A stretch of DNA of 64,000 nucleotides from Acanthopleura granulata (taxonomy: Eukaryota > Mollusca > Polyplacophora > Chitonida > Chitonidae): positions 6,689,554 through 6,753,553 of the forward strand of contig JABBOT010000014.1 in assembly GCA_016165875.1 (NCBI GenBank), written 5' to 3'. A program made the translations under genes and the position numbers. The notes beneath the pieces were generated by a model. That model saw only the letters and a list, made by a program, of their open reading frames with translations. It searched no databases and had not been told where the DNA came from. Below are positions 35,308-47,340 of this stretch, piece after piece. Numbering within the stretch: position 1 is the stretch's first letter; each line of letters starts with the position of its first letter.

Positions 35308-35560
35308 TACGCTTGCAACTACAGCCTCTGACGTTTGTTAAGATATTTCTTTACTGTTTTTTCTTGTTTGGCTTTACTTTAATTGCCATATATATACATG
35401 ACATACACAAAATTTGTATCTCTCATCTCTCAATTCTACAGCGCTTGCTTACTCCTGAGAACTGTGTATTGAACGGGGTGAACTGCCATTAAGTTGTTGT
35501 TACGGTACTGCTATAATCCCAAGTCTAATTCTCATACTCGATGTCAATTTTATTACATCG

Positions 35561-35832
35561 CTAGGGGCCTCCGTGGCTCAGTCGGTTAGCGCGCTAGCAT
35601 AGCGCAATGACCGAAGCTTTCCACCAATGTGGTAGCTGTGAGTTCAAGTCCAGCTCATGCTGGCTTCCTGTCCGGCAGTACGTGGGAAGGTCTTCCAGCA
35701 ACCTGCGGATGGTCGTGGATTTCCCCCGGGGTCTCCCCGGTTTCGTTCCACAGTAATCCTGGCGGCCGTCGTATAAATGAAATATTGTTGGGCACGGCGT
35801 AAAACACCAATCAAATAAGTCAAAAAAATAAA
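35561..35832 (+). mobile_element. Full-length tRNA-derived SINE
   Basis: The most complete SINE here. The tRNA-like head GGGGCCTCCGTGGCTCAGTC has an A box (TGGCTCAGTCGGTTAGC) and a B-box-like GTTCAAGTCCAG near 35642. The body has GTACGTGGGAAGGTCTTCCA, and the 3' domain runs through GAAATATTGTTGGGCACGGC to CAATCAAATAAG. It is flanked by direct repeats TATTACATCG at 35551-35560 and 35833-35842, a target-site duplication. No intact tRNA fold is implied. The family name would need a repeat-library match. Confidence 0.9.
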
Positions 35833-36529
35833 TATTACATCGTTATTTACACTTACATTATGTGCTCAGCATCCTTAGATTGTAATCTTGTATAATATAA
35901 TCCTTTCCCAATACTGTCTGCTATTACTGGAATATCGCATAAGGTAAAATAAAAATGTCCTATTGTCCTGTCGGCAAAGTAAGGGCAACAAAGGATGCCT
36001 AACACTTTTGACAAGTCCCGTGATGCAGTATGTGTTTTATCTTTACCGATAAAAGAGTCACTTTTTGAGCGTCATCATTTTGACGATAGCGCGCTCCTAT
36101 TCCAAGATAAGGACTAGCTACATTTTCCACTCACTCGCCAACAAATGCACATTGACCCCTTTACACCACAAATAATTGTTGGTTGGCCCTTTCAATTATA
36201 GATACCTTGTGGCCATCCGATCTGTTGTTGCATCACAGGGTGTAGCCGAAAAGTTTACGTGGGACTAAACAGGTTTGACTTCTGCATTGTTCCCTATAAC
36301 TTGGGGCAATTTCGCTTGAGAGGCAAAGTTGAAAGGCCAAGCCAAAAAAATTGGGCCCTGATATTTTCAGAGATACCGCTTTAGAGGAAATTTTAGAAGA
36401 CCTGTATTGATCAGATCACATAATATCTTACTTTTTTACATTTTTACTCTCCTACTAACTACTGCTGCTAACTAAAATGCTATAACAATAACATATAAGT
36501 TAGATAGCTTCATTGACAGACAAACCATC

Positions 36530-36640
36530 TTGTGTCTCTGCTCGCCTCACGCTGAAAGTGTACACAAATGATGTCCCCCGTACATCTGACAGCTACCTTA
36601 ATGTTTCTGTTCATTTATGAGAGTGTTTTGAGAGGAAACC
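36530..36640. repeat. Single ~65 bp unit overlapping the end of a C exon
   Basis: TGTCTCTGCTCGCCTCACGC then GAAAGTGTACACAAATGATG, and ATGTTTCTGTTCATTTATGA running into the last codons of the exon at 36615. Suggests that the 3' repeat abuts coding sequence. The stretch 35843-36530 shows nothing I recognise. Confidence 0.6.
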
Positions 36641-36763
36641 AAGGAATCCATCCAAGCGTGACACTTTTCCTCGAGTGAGATTTGCACCAGCGAACAATAC
36701 AGCGTTCCTCGCCACCACGACTACATGTTTGACACATCACAGCGACCAGATGGACAACTTTCC
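36615..36763 (-). pseudogene. Orphan mature-peptide exon of the cysteine-rich family
   Basis: After TTACTTGTAG on the minus strand, a phase-1 exon encodes 48 residues plus TAA with core CQTCSRGGEERCIVRWCKSH: all four cysteines and a long tail ending in a hydrophobic, Trp-containing segment. The reading frame is intact. The signal exon expected about 1.2 kb upstream (counterpart of 2967-3041) is missing in copy B because of a ~340 bp deletion near 37950. Unless it splices to a distant exon 1 it has no start or signal. The next intact phase-1 exon 1 is at 47241-47340. Confidence 0.7.
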
Positions 36764-39734
36764 CTACAAGTAATAAGAAAAATGTTGAGCACATTGTGAA
36801 TAATTATAATCATATTGATAACAACAAAATCACAACTATGATAAAATCTACAGTTTTATTGATAATGAATGTCTTCATGCAGAATTTTCAGTAGCCTTCT
36901 TACAGGTGAAATTTAAAAGTCAAAGGCCTTCACTCAAAGTTTCCTAAAATTTGCCAAACATGGCGACCATTATTTACAACCACGGTAATAGTGTGCACGA
37001 TGCTCTGTAAGCATTACCTAATTCCGCTTAATCCGGGGTGAAGAACTGTATAAACATGATGCAGTTTTAATATCACCGGTGGGTTCATATCAACAGTTGC
37101 CAGAAAAAGCAACTGAAGTACCTTTACACATTTTCTCACTCTCTAGGAGGATAGTATTTACAACACAACGATTGACTGTTAAACAGTTGTGTTACAGTCC
37201 CTTCGGATATAAAACTCGTATGTTTCTCTGACATGAATAGATAATGTTGAATATTTCTGCTTCTAGGTAACCATCTTCCGTCAAGATTGTGCACTTTATA
37301 AAGAGATTCTGATGCTAATTTTATTAATGCAAATGTTATTTTGAGAATTTAAATTTGAATTTTGTATACTGGATGACAGACCGATCGGTGATTTGGATAT
37401 TTCGCTCAGTATTCTAGTGTTAACGAAAATATTGGCTTGAATGATGTTCCAAAACACGACTAATGGGGCCCAGAATTCATTTCCTTGTTGTCACGCTAAT
37501 TCCATCAAAAGCTTCCTCTCTAAGTACCTGATATTTTATAATGGATATAATTCTCTTCTGAGTAAACTATGGAAATAGTACACGACTCTGCTGCAATTTG
37601 CTTTGTTTCTTAATTTAGTTCTTTGTTGGTTGCCCTCAATCTCCTTTTGCAAATTAACTTTACTATGTCAGTCATGGAACATTCATTATTCCTGTCTGAC
37701 AGCTGGTATATTAGCGTGAGTTTCGACGCCTAAATGTGAGGTAATTCATGATTAAGAATGTCCATGAAATCTGATTTCGGGGGTCCATTACCTTCAAATT
37801 ACCGTCTCAGGTCAGGGACCCTATGTTCATAGCGTTTAAAACGATCGCTCTGTTGGATAAACGAACAGGTACAATCAAAGTGCAGCGCAAAACACATTTT
37901 CACCGACGACATTATCTATGCCTGTTTATAGCTAAGCTTACTGACAGGCTACAACTCAGCACTGAATTAGACCAGGAAAGACGTTTCAGGAACTCAGTGG
38001 GAATTATTCAGATTTTTTTTTTTGGCTGTGCTTTTTTTCTTCTTCTTTTCATTCAGTGTTACAGTTCTCCTTTAGTCATGCATGAATTGTGGAAAGCTTC
38101 CGGGAGCTTAGTTCCCTTCCTTAGTTCCCATTGCCAGAGGGGTTCCCCCTCAATGGTGTAGAATGATAATGCCGTATCCGGTGTTTGTGCAAGGTGGGAG
38201 TCACATATTAGTAAACATTTCGTGCTGGAATTTAAAAACAGCTCATTTTTTTCAGTTACACTGATATTAAACAGGAGTAAACCACAGTACCATTATATTA
38301 GTCTGACCAGAACAAACCCCCTAGGTGAGGAGAGACACTTGTGAAACCCGTCAGGTATGTCAAAGATATACCTGAGGTGTCTGGTTTACAAAAGACATCT
38401 TTTGTGAACACTTTGAATGTGAGGTGAACGATGGTGAGGGAGATGTGAGTTAGTCACCATCTGAATGCATTTCCAGGGCTAAACTCTTTTCTTCAAGCTC
38501 TATTCTGTTTCCTCTAGGCTTCATCTTCTGTAGACCGTTTTGTTTCGGTTCAGGACGGTTTCTTTTAGGCTCTGGACGGTTTCTTCCTCGTTCCTAACGG
38601 CTTGTCCTGGCTGTGGATGTTTTCTGCAGACTCAGACTACTTTTCGCACACCACAACTTCATTTTTGCGTGGTCTGTCACTTGAAAAAATATAAATGAAA
38701 TGTTATGGAACAAAGTTAACACCATGGTGCAAAAGGGTTTACGATGAATAACACCCATAATAACTGAAGATTCCCTGCAAAACCTGCGGCACTGTCCGTA
38801 ACATTTTGCTGATGTGACGTGATCATATGTCATATATGACGTCGAATCAGATGGATGTCACCAAAGCCTCTATGCTGGAAGACGTCACAGGCGCTTGAAA
38901 CGGCAGGGTCATTTGCAGATATACTTCAGAGACTGGCGACGTCCTGTACTTGGTTGTAACGTCTCACCAGGCAAAGTGGGAAGGGCAGAAAAATTGGTGT
39001 TTCCATTTTACCCTCCCAAACATACAACATCGGTTTTAATACACTGTAATTTTCTTAACAATTTAAGAACGGAAAGCAGACTTTGTCAATTTCAATCTTT
39101 ATTTTTTTGCCACCAAAGTAGCTCTTTAAATACATAAAATATCTTCCAGATATTTGTGCACTTTTTGCATCACCTCATTGCCATTAATTGCTCAAATTGT
39201 GCACCTTGTTGAAAACAATCAAATGTTACCCGAGTTGATCATTTTTTTAGGGGGGGGAGTGGGTTTAAATTGATCATTCATTTACAAAAATATTCTGGAT
39301 GGACAATTTGACCCTTTCCTATGTTGAAATATCTTGATGAGAAGAGTCCTGCATTTTCCCAGTGTGCTTGATCAGAGCTTCTTGGTATTTGAGCTGCAGT
39401 TCGGTTTGTGTGCCATGAACAGTTTCACTCCGGCTGTAATAAGTGTATGTCATCTAGATTTGCATTTACATTTCACAGTCTTTAAACATTCGCTGTCTTC
39501 AATAGACTAATGTTTCCCTCTAAATCTGGTAGGTTTCCTCGAGTGGGACTTGCACCAGATAATAATACAACGTCTTTTCTCCCAGCGAAAACATATCCGA
39601 CACCTCGCAGCCACAAGATTAGCTTTTCCTGCAAACAACAACAAAAAGAATAATAATTAATTATAATAATACACATCAATCCAGTTTACAGTGCTCATAA
39701 ATATTGACTTGTCCTAAAGTCATAATTTAAGGAT

Positions 39735-40570
39735 GCATATGACTTATGCTTTAGGTTTCCCATGACTCATGGTTTAAAGTTTCAACGACTCATGGTTTAG
39801 GGTTTCCATGACTTATTCTTTTAGCGTCTCTATATCTTATGATTTTTGGTATCCATGACTCATAGTTTAGGGTTTCCGTGTCTCCAGACTTAGGTTGTCA
39901 AGAATTTAAGATTTAGGGAGCCTACAACTCGTGACATAAGGTGTTCGTTAACTCATGGTTTAGGGTGTCGGTCATAAGATATTACTTTAGGGTCATCATA
40001 ACTTATGACTTTTGTTGTCCATAATCCTGGGTGTCCATTGCTCTTGATTTTAGAGCGTCCACAAAACATCATTTAAGGTCTACTTAGCTCATATTTAGGG
40101 TGACAACTCATGATTTATGGTGCCCATGACTCATGACTTGAGGAGTCTGTAACTCTCGTAGTTAAAAACGCCCAGAATGTATAATGTAGAATGCTCAAAG
40201 CCCATCATAACTAAAAATTTGGAATGGCCAGCACGCCTCCTTCAGGGTGTCCGTAACTCATCATTTAGAATGTCTATAACTCATAATTTGGGGTGTCCAC
40301 CATGCATCATTCAGAGTGTCCATAACAACATTTAGGGTGAACATAACTCAGCACTCAGTGTTCAGCCCGCACCATTCATGGTGTCTGTAACGCAACATTT
40401 AGGGTGATCAGAACTCAACATAGGGGGTGTCCACCACACATCATATAGAGTGCCCATAATTCAACACTAAGAGTGATCATAGCTCAACATTTAGAGTGTA
40501 TATAACTCACGCATCATTCAGGGTGTCCATAACTCAACACTTAGGGAGATCATATCTCGATATTTGATTA
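39735..40570. repeat. Intronic minisatellite, copy B
   Basis: Counterpart of 5745-6640 with only two to three TTTAGGG-type clean units, followed by the same decayed GTGTCCATAACTCAACA-type series. Confidence 0.8.
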
Positions 40571-40912
40571 CACAGAGGAACGGGCCCCAACATGTTTATT
40601 GGGTGTTTTTTTTTTGGCTTTGCTTAGCGTTTTCTTCAAAAGTATTTATGTCATCGTGCAGTTTTTTTGCGCACTGAAGTGGATCATTACAGCTTGATCA
40701 AACTGAATAGGCGCGGTCTAAGATCTTTTTTCTCTGTTACTTTTGTTAGCTTCCTTTCTAAAAGTATTTAGGTCACCGTGCCTGACATAATAGCGACATA
40801 TATATGATGCTGCCGCACTAGAACACTATTGTCTGAAAACATTACACCTGTCGCCTGACTCTCACTTGACACCAAATGAACCAGCAGGCTCTACTTGCGA
40901 TGTCTGCTCGTC

Positions 40913-41277
40913 GTTCACAGTTAGCAGTTCACAGTTCACAATGGGCCAGTGCTTATTTTTCGATCAAATATAACGACATTATGTCTTAAGAAATAGACGC
41001 AGAAATCTCATACTTTTTAGATCCATCATTGCGCTTGCGAAGTTGTGTTTTATGACCTAACCTGTCGTCATTTTGTAGGGCTTGCAAAATTGTGTTTGTG
41101 TATAAGGTTCCTGGGTTTATTACGTAAGGCGCAATGATGCTCTAGATTTCCAGTTAACAAATCGGTTAACAATTCAGTGAGACGTAACCTATTTCTCAAG
41201 GCGTAATCTCTACTAGTATTTGATCTGAAAATAAGGACTGGTCCCTTGTGAAATGCGAACTGTTAACTGTGAACTGC
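40913..41277. mobile_element. Foldback / MITE-like element, copy B
   Basis: Same hairpin element as 6989-7330: ends GTTCACAGTTAGCAGTTCAC and GAACTGTTAACTGTGAACTGC inverted. It carries a short internal duplication (TTGCGCTTGCGAAGTTGTG near 41029). Confidence 0.65.
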
Positions 41278-41542
41278 AAGTCAACTTCACACATGTGGCC
41301 TTTTTGTGCTTTTCCCAGCAGCTGAGGCCAAAACGCCATAGGAAGGGTATACCTTACGTATAACAGAGGTCAGCAGTAAACCCAGTTTTCTCTATGACGA
41401 GACATTTACACGCAATAACCCATCTTCGCCTTATAGTGAGCTAGGTCTTAAGAAGGCAATTGAAACGCCGCAACCAAATTCACCCACATATACATGTATG
41501 TCTATATTTACAGGTATGCTGTGTTACCGGGATAGATCCTCA

Positions 41543-41693
41543 CTGGTCGTACGTGGGAAAGTCCGACAGTAACTTAAGGATAGTCTTTGGTTTCCCGCGG
41601 GCTTTCCCCGGTTTCCTCCCACCATAATGCTGGTCGCCCTCGTATCAATGAAATATTCTTGAATACAGCGTAAAACACCAATCAAATAAATTA
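41543..41693 (+). mobile_element. SINE 3' part
   Basis: GGTCGTACGTGGGAAAGTCC, GGTTTCCTCCCACCATAATG, AATATTCTTGAATACAGCGT and CAATCAAATAAAT. Counterpart of 7585-7740, in the intron near the donor. Confidence 0.8.
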
Positions 41694-42009
41694 TCGGGAG
41701 AGAATCTTACCCCATCCCGAACAACCAGCCGGATCGTAATGGACCTTGTTCCCCTGAAACTTCGCTTCTCGACATCAGAAATGCTGTCAGCACCACCAAC
41801 AACATCGCCAACCGGTAGACGTTCATCGTGGTACAACAGGATTAGATACTCAAATGCGCTCCAGTTGTAATCTCAATGAAAATATTTACCGATCTTGGGA
41901 TATCTTTACTGTTTTGCTGTCTGTCCTTATCATTTTAATCCACAATAATATCACGTGTTAGAGTTTTGCCTGTGTTTTGATTCGCCAATATCTAAAGCCA
42001 GTACTAGAC

Positions 42010-42019
42010 GGGAAAGTCC
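42010..42019 (-). promoter_or_regulatory. Rel/NF-kB-like box
   Basis: GGGAAAGTCC in GTACTAGACGGGAAAGTCCGAGG, 184 bp upstream of the ATG at 41826; same spacing as in copy A (8058-8067). Confidence 0.4.
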
Positions 42020-42445
42020 GAGGAGTAGGAGAAAACTTTATGGAAAATACTTTTCAGCAAAATTCCTTTGACTTTCTCGAACGGCTTTTCTTTCGATTCA
42101 TTTTCTCGGCTAACAATGGATTTCAGAAGATCTGTGAGCTATTCACATCTGTTAACAGTTACTCGGGTGAAACGCGGGTTGAGGCACGCGAAATTCTTTT
42201 TCGCCTATGGAGATCGGGGGAATTCCCTTGAGTTTTGAACAGTCACATTAAAACTAGGTCGACTAGAGTTTAACAAACAGGTGGAATAGGCCACAGGTTT
42301 TACAAATAAAAGTTTCTCAAGACGTAAACAGCTAATAATTATCTCAGAAAATAGGCGCAATCAATCCGGGCATAAAGCAGCATAGAATTCGTCAGAAATT
42401 GTATCAAGCCTGGGTTTGTCAGATTGAGTGTAATGAAACAATACA

Positions 42446-42508
42446 ACAATATGGGTGGGGGTGGAGGGAGGGGGTGTTAGGTGAGGGGGTGGGTTTGGGG
42501 AGGGGGGC
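42446..42508 (+). other. G-rich tract, copy B
   Basis: Counterpart of 8505-8561 with G runs (GGGTGGGGGTGGAGGGAGGG, then GGGTTTGGGGAGGGGGG). The stretch 42509-43920 matches 8562-10570 of copy A and contains no gene. Confidence 0.45.
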
Positions 42509-43919
42509 GATAGGCGACAGGCAAGCTGAGAACATTGTATGATGTATGTAGGGTAGTGTGCCCTGAATGTAACAACGTCTTCTATACACCTGTGACCAAA
42601 AATACAATTTCTTAAAATAAAAGACAGGTTACATCATTTATCACCGTTGACAATAAACTGTGATCTGATTATCTGCCCAATCTACCATTCGCTGAAAGCA
42701 AATGGCCAGGCATCAGTACACTGTGCTTATTTCTACGTTATACGTGGAAAAATATATCAATAATTTGCCAAAGATGGGTGATTTAATCGTTACACTCCGG
42801 TTTACTGTACGGGTAAAACTGACCGCTATCATTTAACTAAGCATGGCCATAAAGATCAAATAAGTAATCAAATAAATGAATAAATAAATAAATAAATGAA
42901 TAAATAAAAAAATACTGATATCAGTAAATACATAAATAAACGTTTGTCTTAACACATCCTATGCCCTATGTTCTAAACTAAAAGCTTACAAGAGTTCGGA
43001 ATGATGTCAAAAAATAACACAGGCCTACAACTTTTAACAGTTTTAAGCAACAGATATGGATATGATCAGTTTTCAGTCAGAATAATGTTCCAAAAATGCA
43101 AATATAAACATACCAGTAAAGCTAAAGGGTGCTTGCCTATACTACCAATACATACTCATGCATTATTAATTAGGGCGAGAGTGTCAAGAGACACAGACAG
43201 ATATAGATGATGGGGACGTTTATAGCACATAAAAAAAGTCAGAGGATATTTGACTTGGTCATGCTTACCCACAATGACAGTCAGTGAAGGTCGAATGCTG
43301 ATATGATGCCCGATATGATGCCCTTAATTGTCGTGACACTTTGTGCCACCGATATGCTCCCTTGGTACCGCCAGACCTGACCATTAGTGAAGGTCAGCGC
43401 ACACTGTCTGGGTACAGGCTGTAACTGTGTAATTCCAAGCACAGGCACTAAGCATGTAGTGCTTGGGTTTGACGTCGGGCTCAACAGTGTTTTCAGTTAT
43501 ATGAAGAGGAGGAATCCCGAGCACTGCCAGGGCGAATGCTTCATGTAGAAGCCATTTTTGAAATAAATGCCAATTTTAAAATAAGTTGCAGTGTAGAGAT
43601 TTCATACGACCAATTTTGAAAAGAGTTCAATTCATTTTTAAAAGGATCTAGAGGAAACCGCCCACTGCTCGGAGGATACCACCGTACGAGGGAAGCCCTG
43701 ACAATAAGCTGTATTGTTGAAGGCATGGTCAGCTGCAGTGGCCTTTAACTGAGAGTATCTATGATTTTAAAGGTTGATACATCAACACAGAATCATGACC
43801 AGCAACTCACACCAACTCGTATTCACTGACAGATCTGTAAGACAGCTATAAGTATAGAAACATAAGGTCACCTGTCTATATACACAACAGGTCTAGATAC
43901 ACACGGTTACCGCGATTAG

Positions 43920-44640
43920 TCATCAAACACTCTTTGATCATTCCCACGGAACACAAGACCTGACCGACAGATATGATAAAGATCAAACATTTCATAGCTA
44001 TTCCCACACAACGGTAGACTTGGCACACAGAAATGATAAATCACCAAACACTGTATGGTCATTCCCACACAAATGGAGACTTAACAAACTGATATGATAA
44101 ATCAGATTATTTCCATGTAACGGTCGACTTGATAAACAGATATGATCAATCATGAACTCTCCATGGTTATTTCCATGTAACGATAGACCTGACAAAAAGA
44201 TATGATCAATCATAAACTCTCCATGGTTATTTCCATGTAACGATAGACTTGACAAACAGATATGATAAATCATAAACTGTCAATGGTTATTTCCATGTAA
44301 TGGTAGACTTGACAAACTGACATGATAATTCATCAAACAATCTATGTTCAGTCCCATACAAATGCAGACTTGACAGACAGACAGATAAGATAAATCATCA
44401 AACATTTGATGGTCATTCTCAAGCAATGGTAGATTTGACACACAGATATGGGAAATCATCAGACAATCGATGGTCATTCTCACACAAATGTAGACTTGAC
44501 ACACAGATATGGTAAATCGTGAAGCACTACATGGTTATTCACAACCAACAAGTGGATCTGACACACAGATATGGTAAATCAGGAAGCACTACATGGTTAT
44601 TCCTAAGTAATGGTAGACTTAGCACACAGATATGATATAT
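43920..44640. repeat. ~62 bp minisatellite, copy B (unexpanded)
   Basis: Diverged units with GACAAACAGATATGATAAAT and CCATGGTTATTTCCATGTAA, and about two clean units near 44490-44610. Counterpart of 10610-11760. Confidence 0.85.
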
Positions 44641-45094
44641 CATCGCATCCACACAACGTTAGTTAGTCCGACACACGGATTTCGCACAAAGTAATTTCTG
44701 TCCAATACAAAATCTGTAACGTTAATAAAGGCCAGTCTCGAAATTGTAGTATGTCTCTCACATATGTCGCTATGTAGGTTTTATATACTCTAGGAATCCT
44801 TGAGTCAGTTTGTGAGAATTTGCTGACGTCTCTATGTAGGTTTTATGCACCCAAGGATTCCTTGTGTTAGTTTGTGAGAAAATACTGTCGAACATGTGCC
44901 TCAGTGGATGTCTTTGGTGAAGAACCTCTTGCAACAAGATGGCGAATCGCCCAGGGTCCTTTCCACGGAACTGAAGACTTGGCAGAGAGATGTGATGAAT
45001 CAGCAAGCACTCCATCTGAATGGATGTTAAACTTCTGTTTGTTTTATTTCTTTCTTCGCGGAGATTAAAACGCATCTTGAAAACGTCTGTCCAT

Positions 45095-45280
45095 CTAGAA
45101 GTGTCCACAGATGATGTATCTGGTATACCAGACATCTCCCACAAATGTCTCTGCTTATCTCAGAGTGAACGTGTCCACTAATAGTGTTTCTCATACATCA
45201 GACATTTCTCTCCAATGTTGCAGTTCATCTCAGACTGAAAGTGTCTACAAAAGATGTCTGTCATGTATTTGGCATTAGCC
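45095..45280. repeat. ~65 bp repeat 3' of C exon
   Basis: AGTGTCCACAGATGATGTAT, TCTCTGCTTATCTCAGAGTG and further units; one unit fewer than at 12160-12400. It begins about 70 bp past the stop at 45351. Confidence 0.7.
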
Positions 45281-45350
45281 ATAATCAGTGAAAGCTGCGC
45301 CCACAAACTGACTTCACCTGTAAAAGCCTGTTTCCCAGTTCATTGGACAA

Positions 45351-47340
45351 TTAGTTCCAAGGTATCCATTTACGAGTGACCGTCCCTAGGGAGTGAGACT
45401 TGCACCAGCGAATGATACAGCGTTCCTTGGCATTGCGAAGACACACCTGACACATCAGAGATGATATGTCAGAAATTCTTCCTGCAAATAACATCATTAA
45501 TGATAATTAATGTAAATGTGATGATAAAAGCAGTGATAATGGTAACAAAACCATGCCATGCACTCATTTACAATGAGTAAATTCTACAAAGACGCACGAA
45601 GATTTTATGAAAAGATGTTAACACAGATATTGACTCAGATGAGACTCCCGACTCACGCTACATGTACCTTGAGGTCACGGTTAGGGCCAGCTAAACTCCT
45701 GTCATATATGATGTACAAAAATAACAATTTAAAGGTAGAGAAAACATAAAGATGGCATAAAGTTCAGATGAAGTAAATGGAAAATTTTGTTGTAAATGTG
45801 ATCTCCAATATTTTTTTCGATTTTTTCTTTAAGAAAAACACACCGGAAAGTAATTTTTGTATGGTGGGTATTGGGGACAACCTTTTGGTGTATATAGTCT
45901 TTGCATACTAATGCTATAAATGACGACGTAACAAATGTTTAATAAATATTTTTCAACTAGAATTTGTCGTTTACAGCTAGCAAACGTTTTTCAGCCTTGG
46001 TATGGATCATATTTACATTTTAATATGTTTATAAATATCATCTTAATTCAGATAAAATGCATATGTTTGGATATAAACAACAAATTTACGTACAAATAAG
46101 ACTATTAGACACGCATGATATCCTTATTGAGAACATTATTATGCAACGACGATTATTACAAAAAGTTGGTCCCAAAAACCAACCATAAAAAAAAACCATC
46201 CAAATACCCTTTTCTCCTGAAAAAGCCAAGAAAGAATATTATAGGCTATATTTGCAAATACTCTTCCAGAACTTTCGACTTTTAAATGTCCACAATTTTC
46301 GAGCGTTGTTAACCCATAATTTTCCAGTCCTGGTTGTCCGTGACATTCAATTTATCCGTGTCCAGAACTTCTGGCTTGTAGTGTCTATAACTCTTGACTT
46401 AAAGCGCACATTTCTGATTTCAGATGGTGTCTAAAACCTTACCCTGAAGGGTGTCCATACTTTATAATTAAGAATGTCCAACACGCATTCCACGTACTGG
46501 CCGTATCTTGCGACTTTTGGGTTACAGAACTCACAATGAAGGTTGTCAGGATTAATCAGGATTAATAAATGGTGTGCATCATTTATGATTTACTTTGTCA
46601 TGGCATATGCTTCACAGTGTACATAACTTACGCTACAAAGCGTCTATAGCTCATCATTGAAGCCCATTACAAAACTAGTAACTAGCATTCATGTACCATA
46701 CAAGAGTTCATGCATAATAGAACAAGTGAAAGCTAAGTCTGAATTAGGTAAGTGGCAGCTTCGTGATTCTGGGAACTGATCGACTAGTACTTAACAAATC
46801 CCCTCATGTTGAGGCTGTGATGTACAATGAAGTAAAACCGTGGATCTGACATGGTTAGAGTTGAACCCGGTTCTCCTTTCCAGGATATGTATTCTCTGAC
46901 CTAGCTGTCGGTGTCGCAAAGAACACTAACACGTTTTTACTTACTCCTAAGGGTATTGCAGGCTATCCCAGTTCTTCAGATTTTAAGGACATCTGGTTTA
47001 CCCTTTTTAGGCAATACACAAGTAATTGTAACAGGAATTGACAGTTTCCTTTTATAACATGGCGTGAGATGATTATTCCGTCTAACGAACAACATATCCT
47101 TGTCGTTACTTTCTGAAAAAACTCGGAGAGAAATCCATTTTTTTCTTTGATTTTCAGCTGAACTGATATCTTCCTAAATTCCTAAAATTAAGAAAATTTC
47201 GATATACACGCGACAGGTATTGTCAAGACGGACATCTTACTTGTGTTAATCCCCAATCCTTGGACCACTGAAAACCGGCTGGTCTTCATCATGAGTGCCT
47301 CCAGCACCACCAAACACATGGTCAACCGGAGAATATTCAT
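45351..47340 (-). CDS. Secreted cationic cysteine-rich peptide, two-exon gene (B-c)
   Basis: Exon 1 is 47340-47241 (33 codons plus one base): MNILRLTMCLVVLEALMM, donor A|GTAAGATG. The intron is 45482-47240. Exon 2 is 45481-45351 after ATTTGCAG. The precursor is 76 residues. Exon 2 differs from the copy-A sister (12485-12615) by only one residue near the C-terminus (Arg to Pro before the last Trp), with other base changes silent. The junction reads NT-R-R. The core CQVCLRNAKERCIIRWCKSH is unchanged, which suggests purifying selection or recent exchange for this slot. Confidence 0.8.
46310..46660. repeat. Degenerate minisatellite in intron, copy B
   Basis: Units with TGTCCATACTTTATAATTAAG and GTGTCTATAACTCTTGACTT. 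Counterpart of 13545-13760, with a few more units. Confidence 0.5.

Larger units (their letters stand above)
2166..37203. repeat. Tandem segmental duplication, copy A
   Basis: Collinear with 37204-64000 over almost its whole length. The offset drifts from about 35.0 kb at the left to about 28.3 kb at the right because of insertions and deletions. It contains gene slots with C exons at 5510, 12485, 23653, 30656 and 36615. It carries an extra ~4.9 kb internal duplication absent from copy B. It lacks the ~1.5 kb found at 50750-52230 of copy B, which holds a mature-peptide exon. Confidence 0.85.
39507..41826 (-). pseudogene. Cysteine-rich peptide gene with frame clash at the splice junction (B-b)
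   Basis: Exon 1 is 41826-41711, starting MNVYRLAMLLVVLTAFLM. It is 116 bases against 115 in the sister exon at 7760-7874, because of one extra base near the 3' end. The donor is G|GTAAGATTC, so the exon ends in phase 2. Exon 2 is 39628-39507, starts in phase 1 after TTTGCAG and is open, with core CRICFRWEKRRCIIIWCKSH. Joined by the canonical sites the frame meets a stop within three codons of exon 2. Either the gene is broken, another donor is used, or the base is an assembly error. Exon 2 differs from 5510-5631 at about 20 of 122 sites. Confidence 0.7.

Noticed and set aside
35577..35650. tRNA-like sequence with A and B box
   Set aside because: It is the head of a SINE with a SINE body, A-rich tail and target-site duplication, not a tRNA gene.
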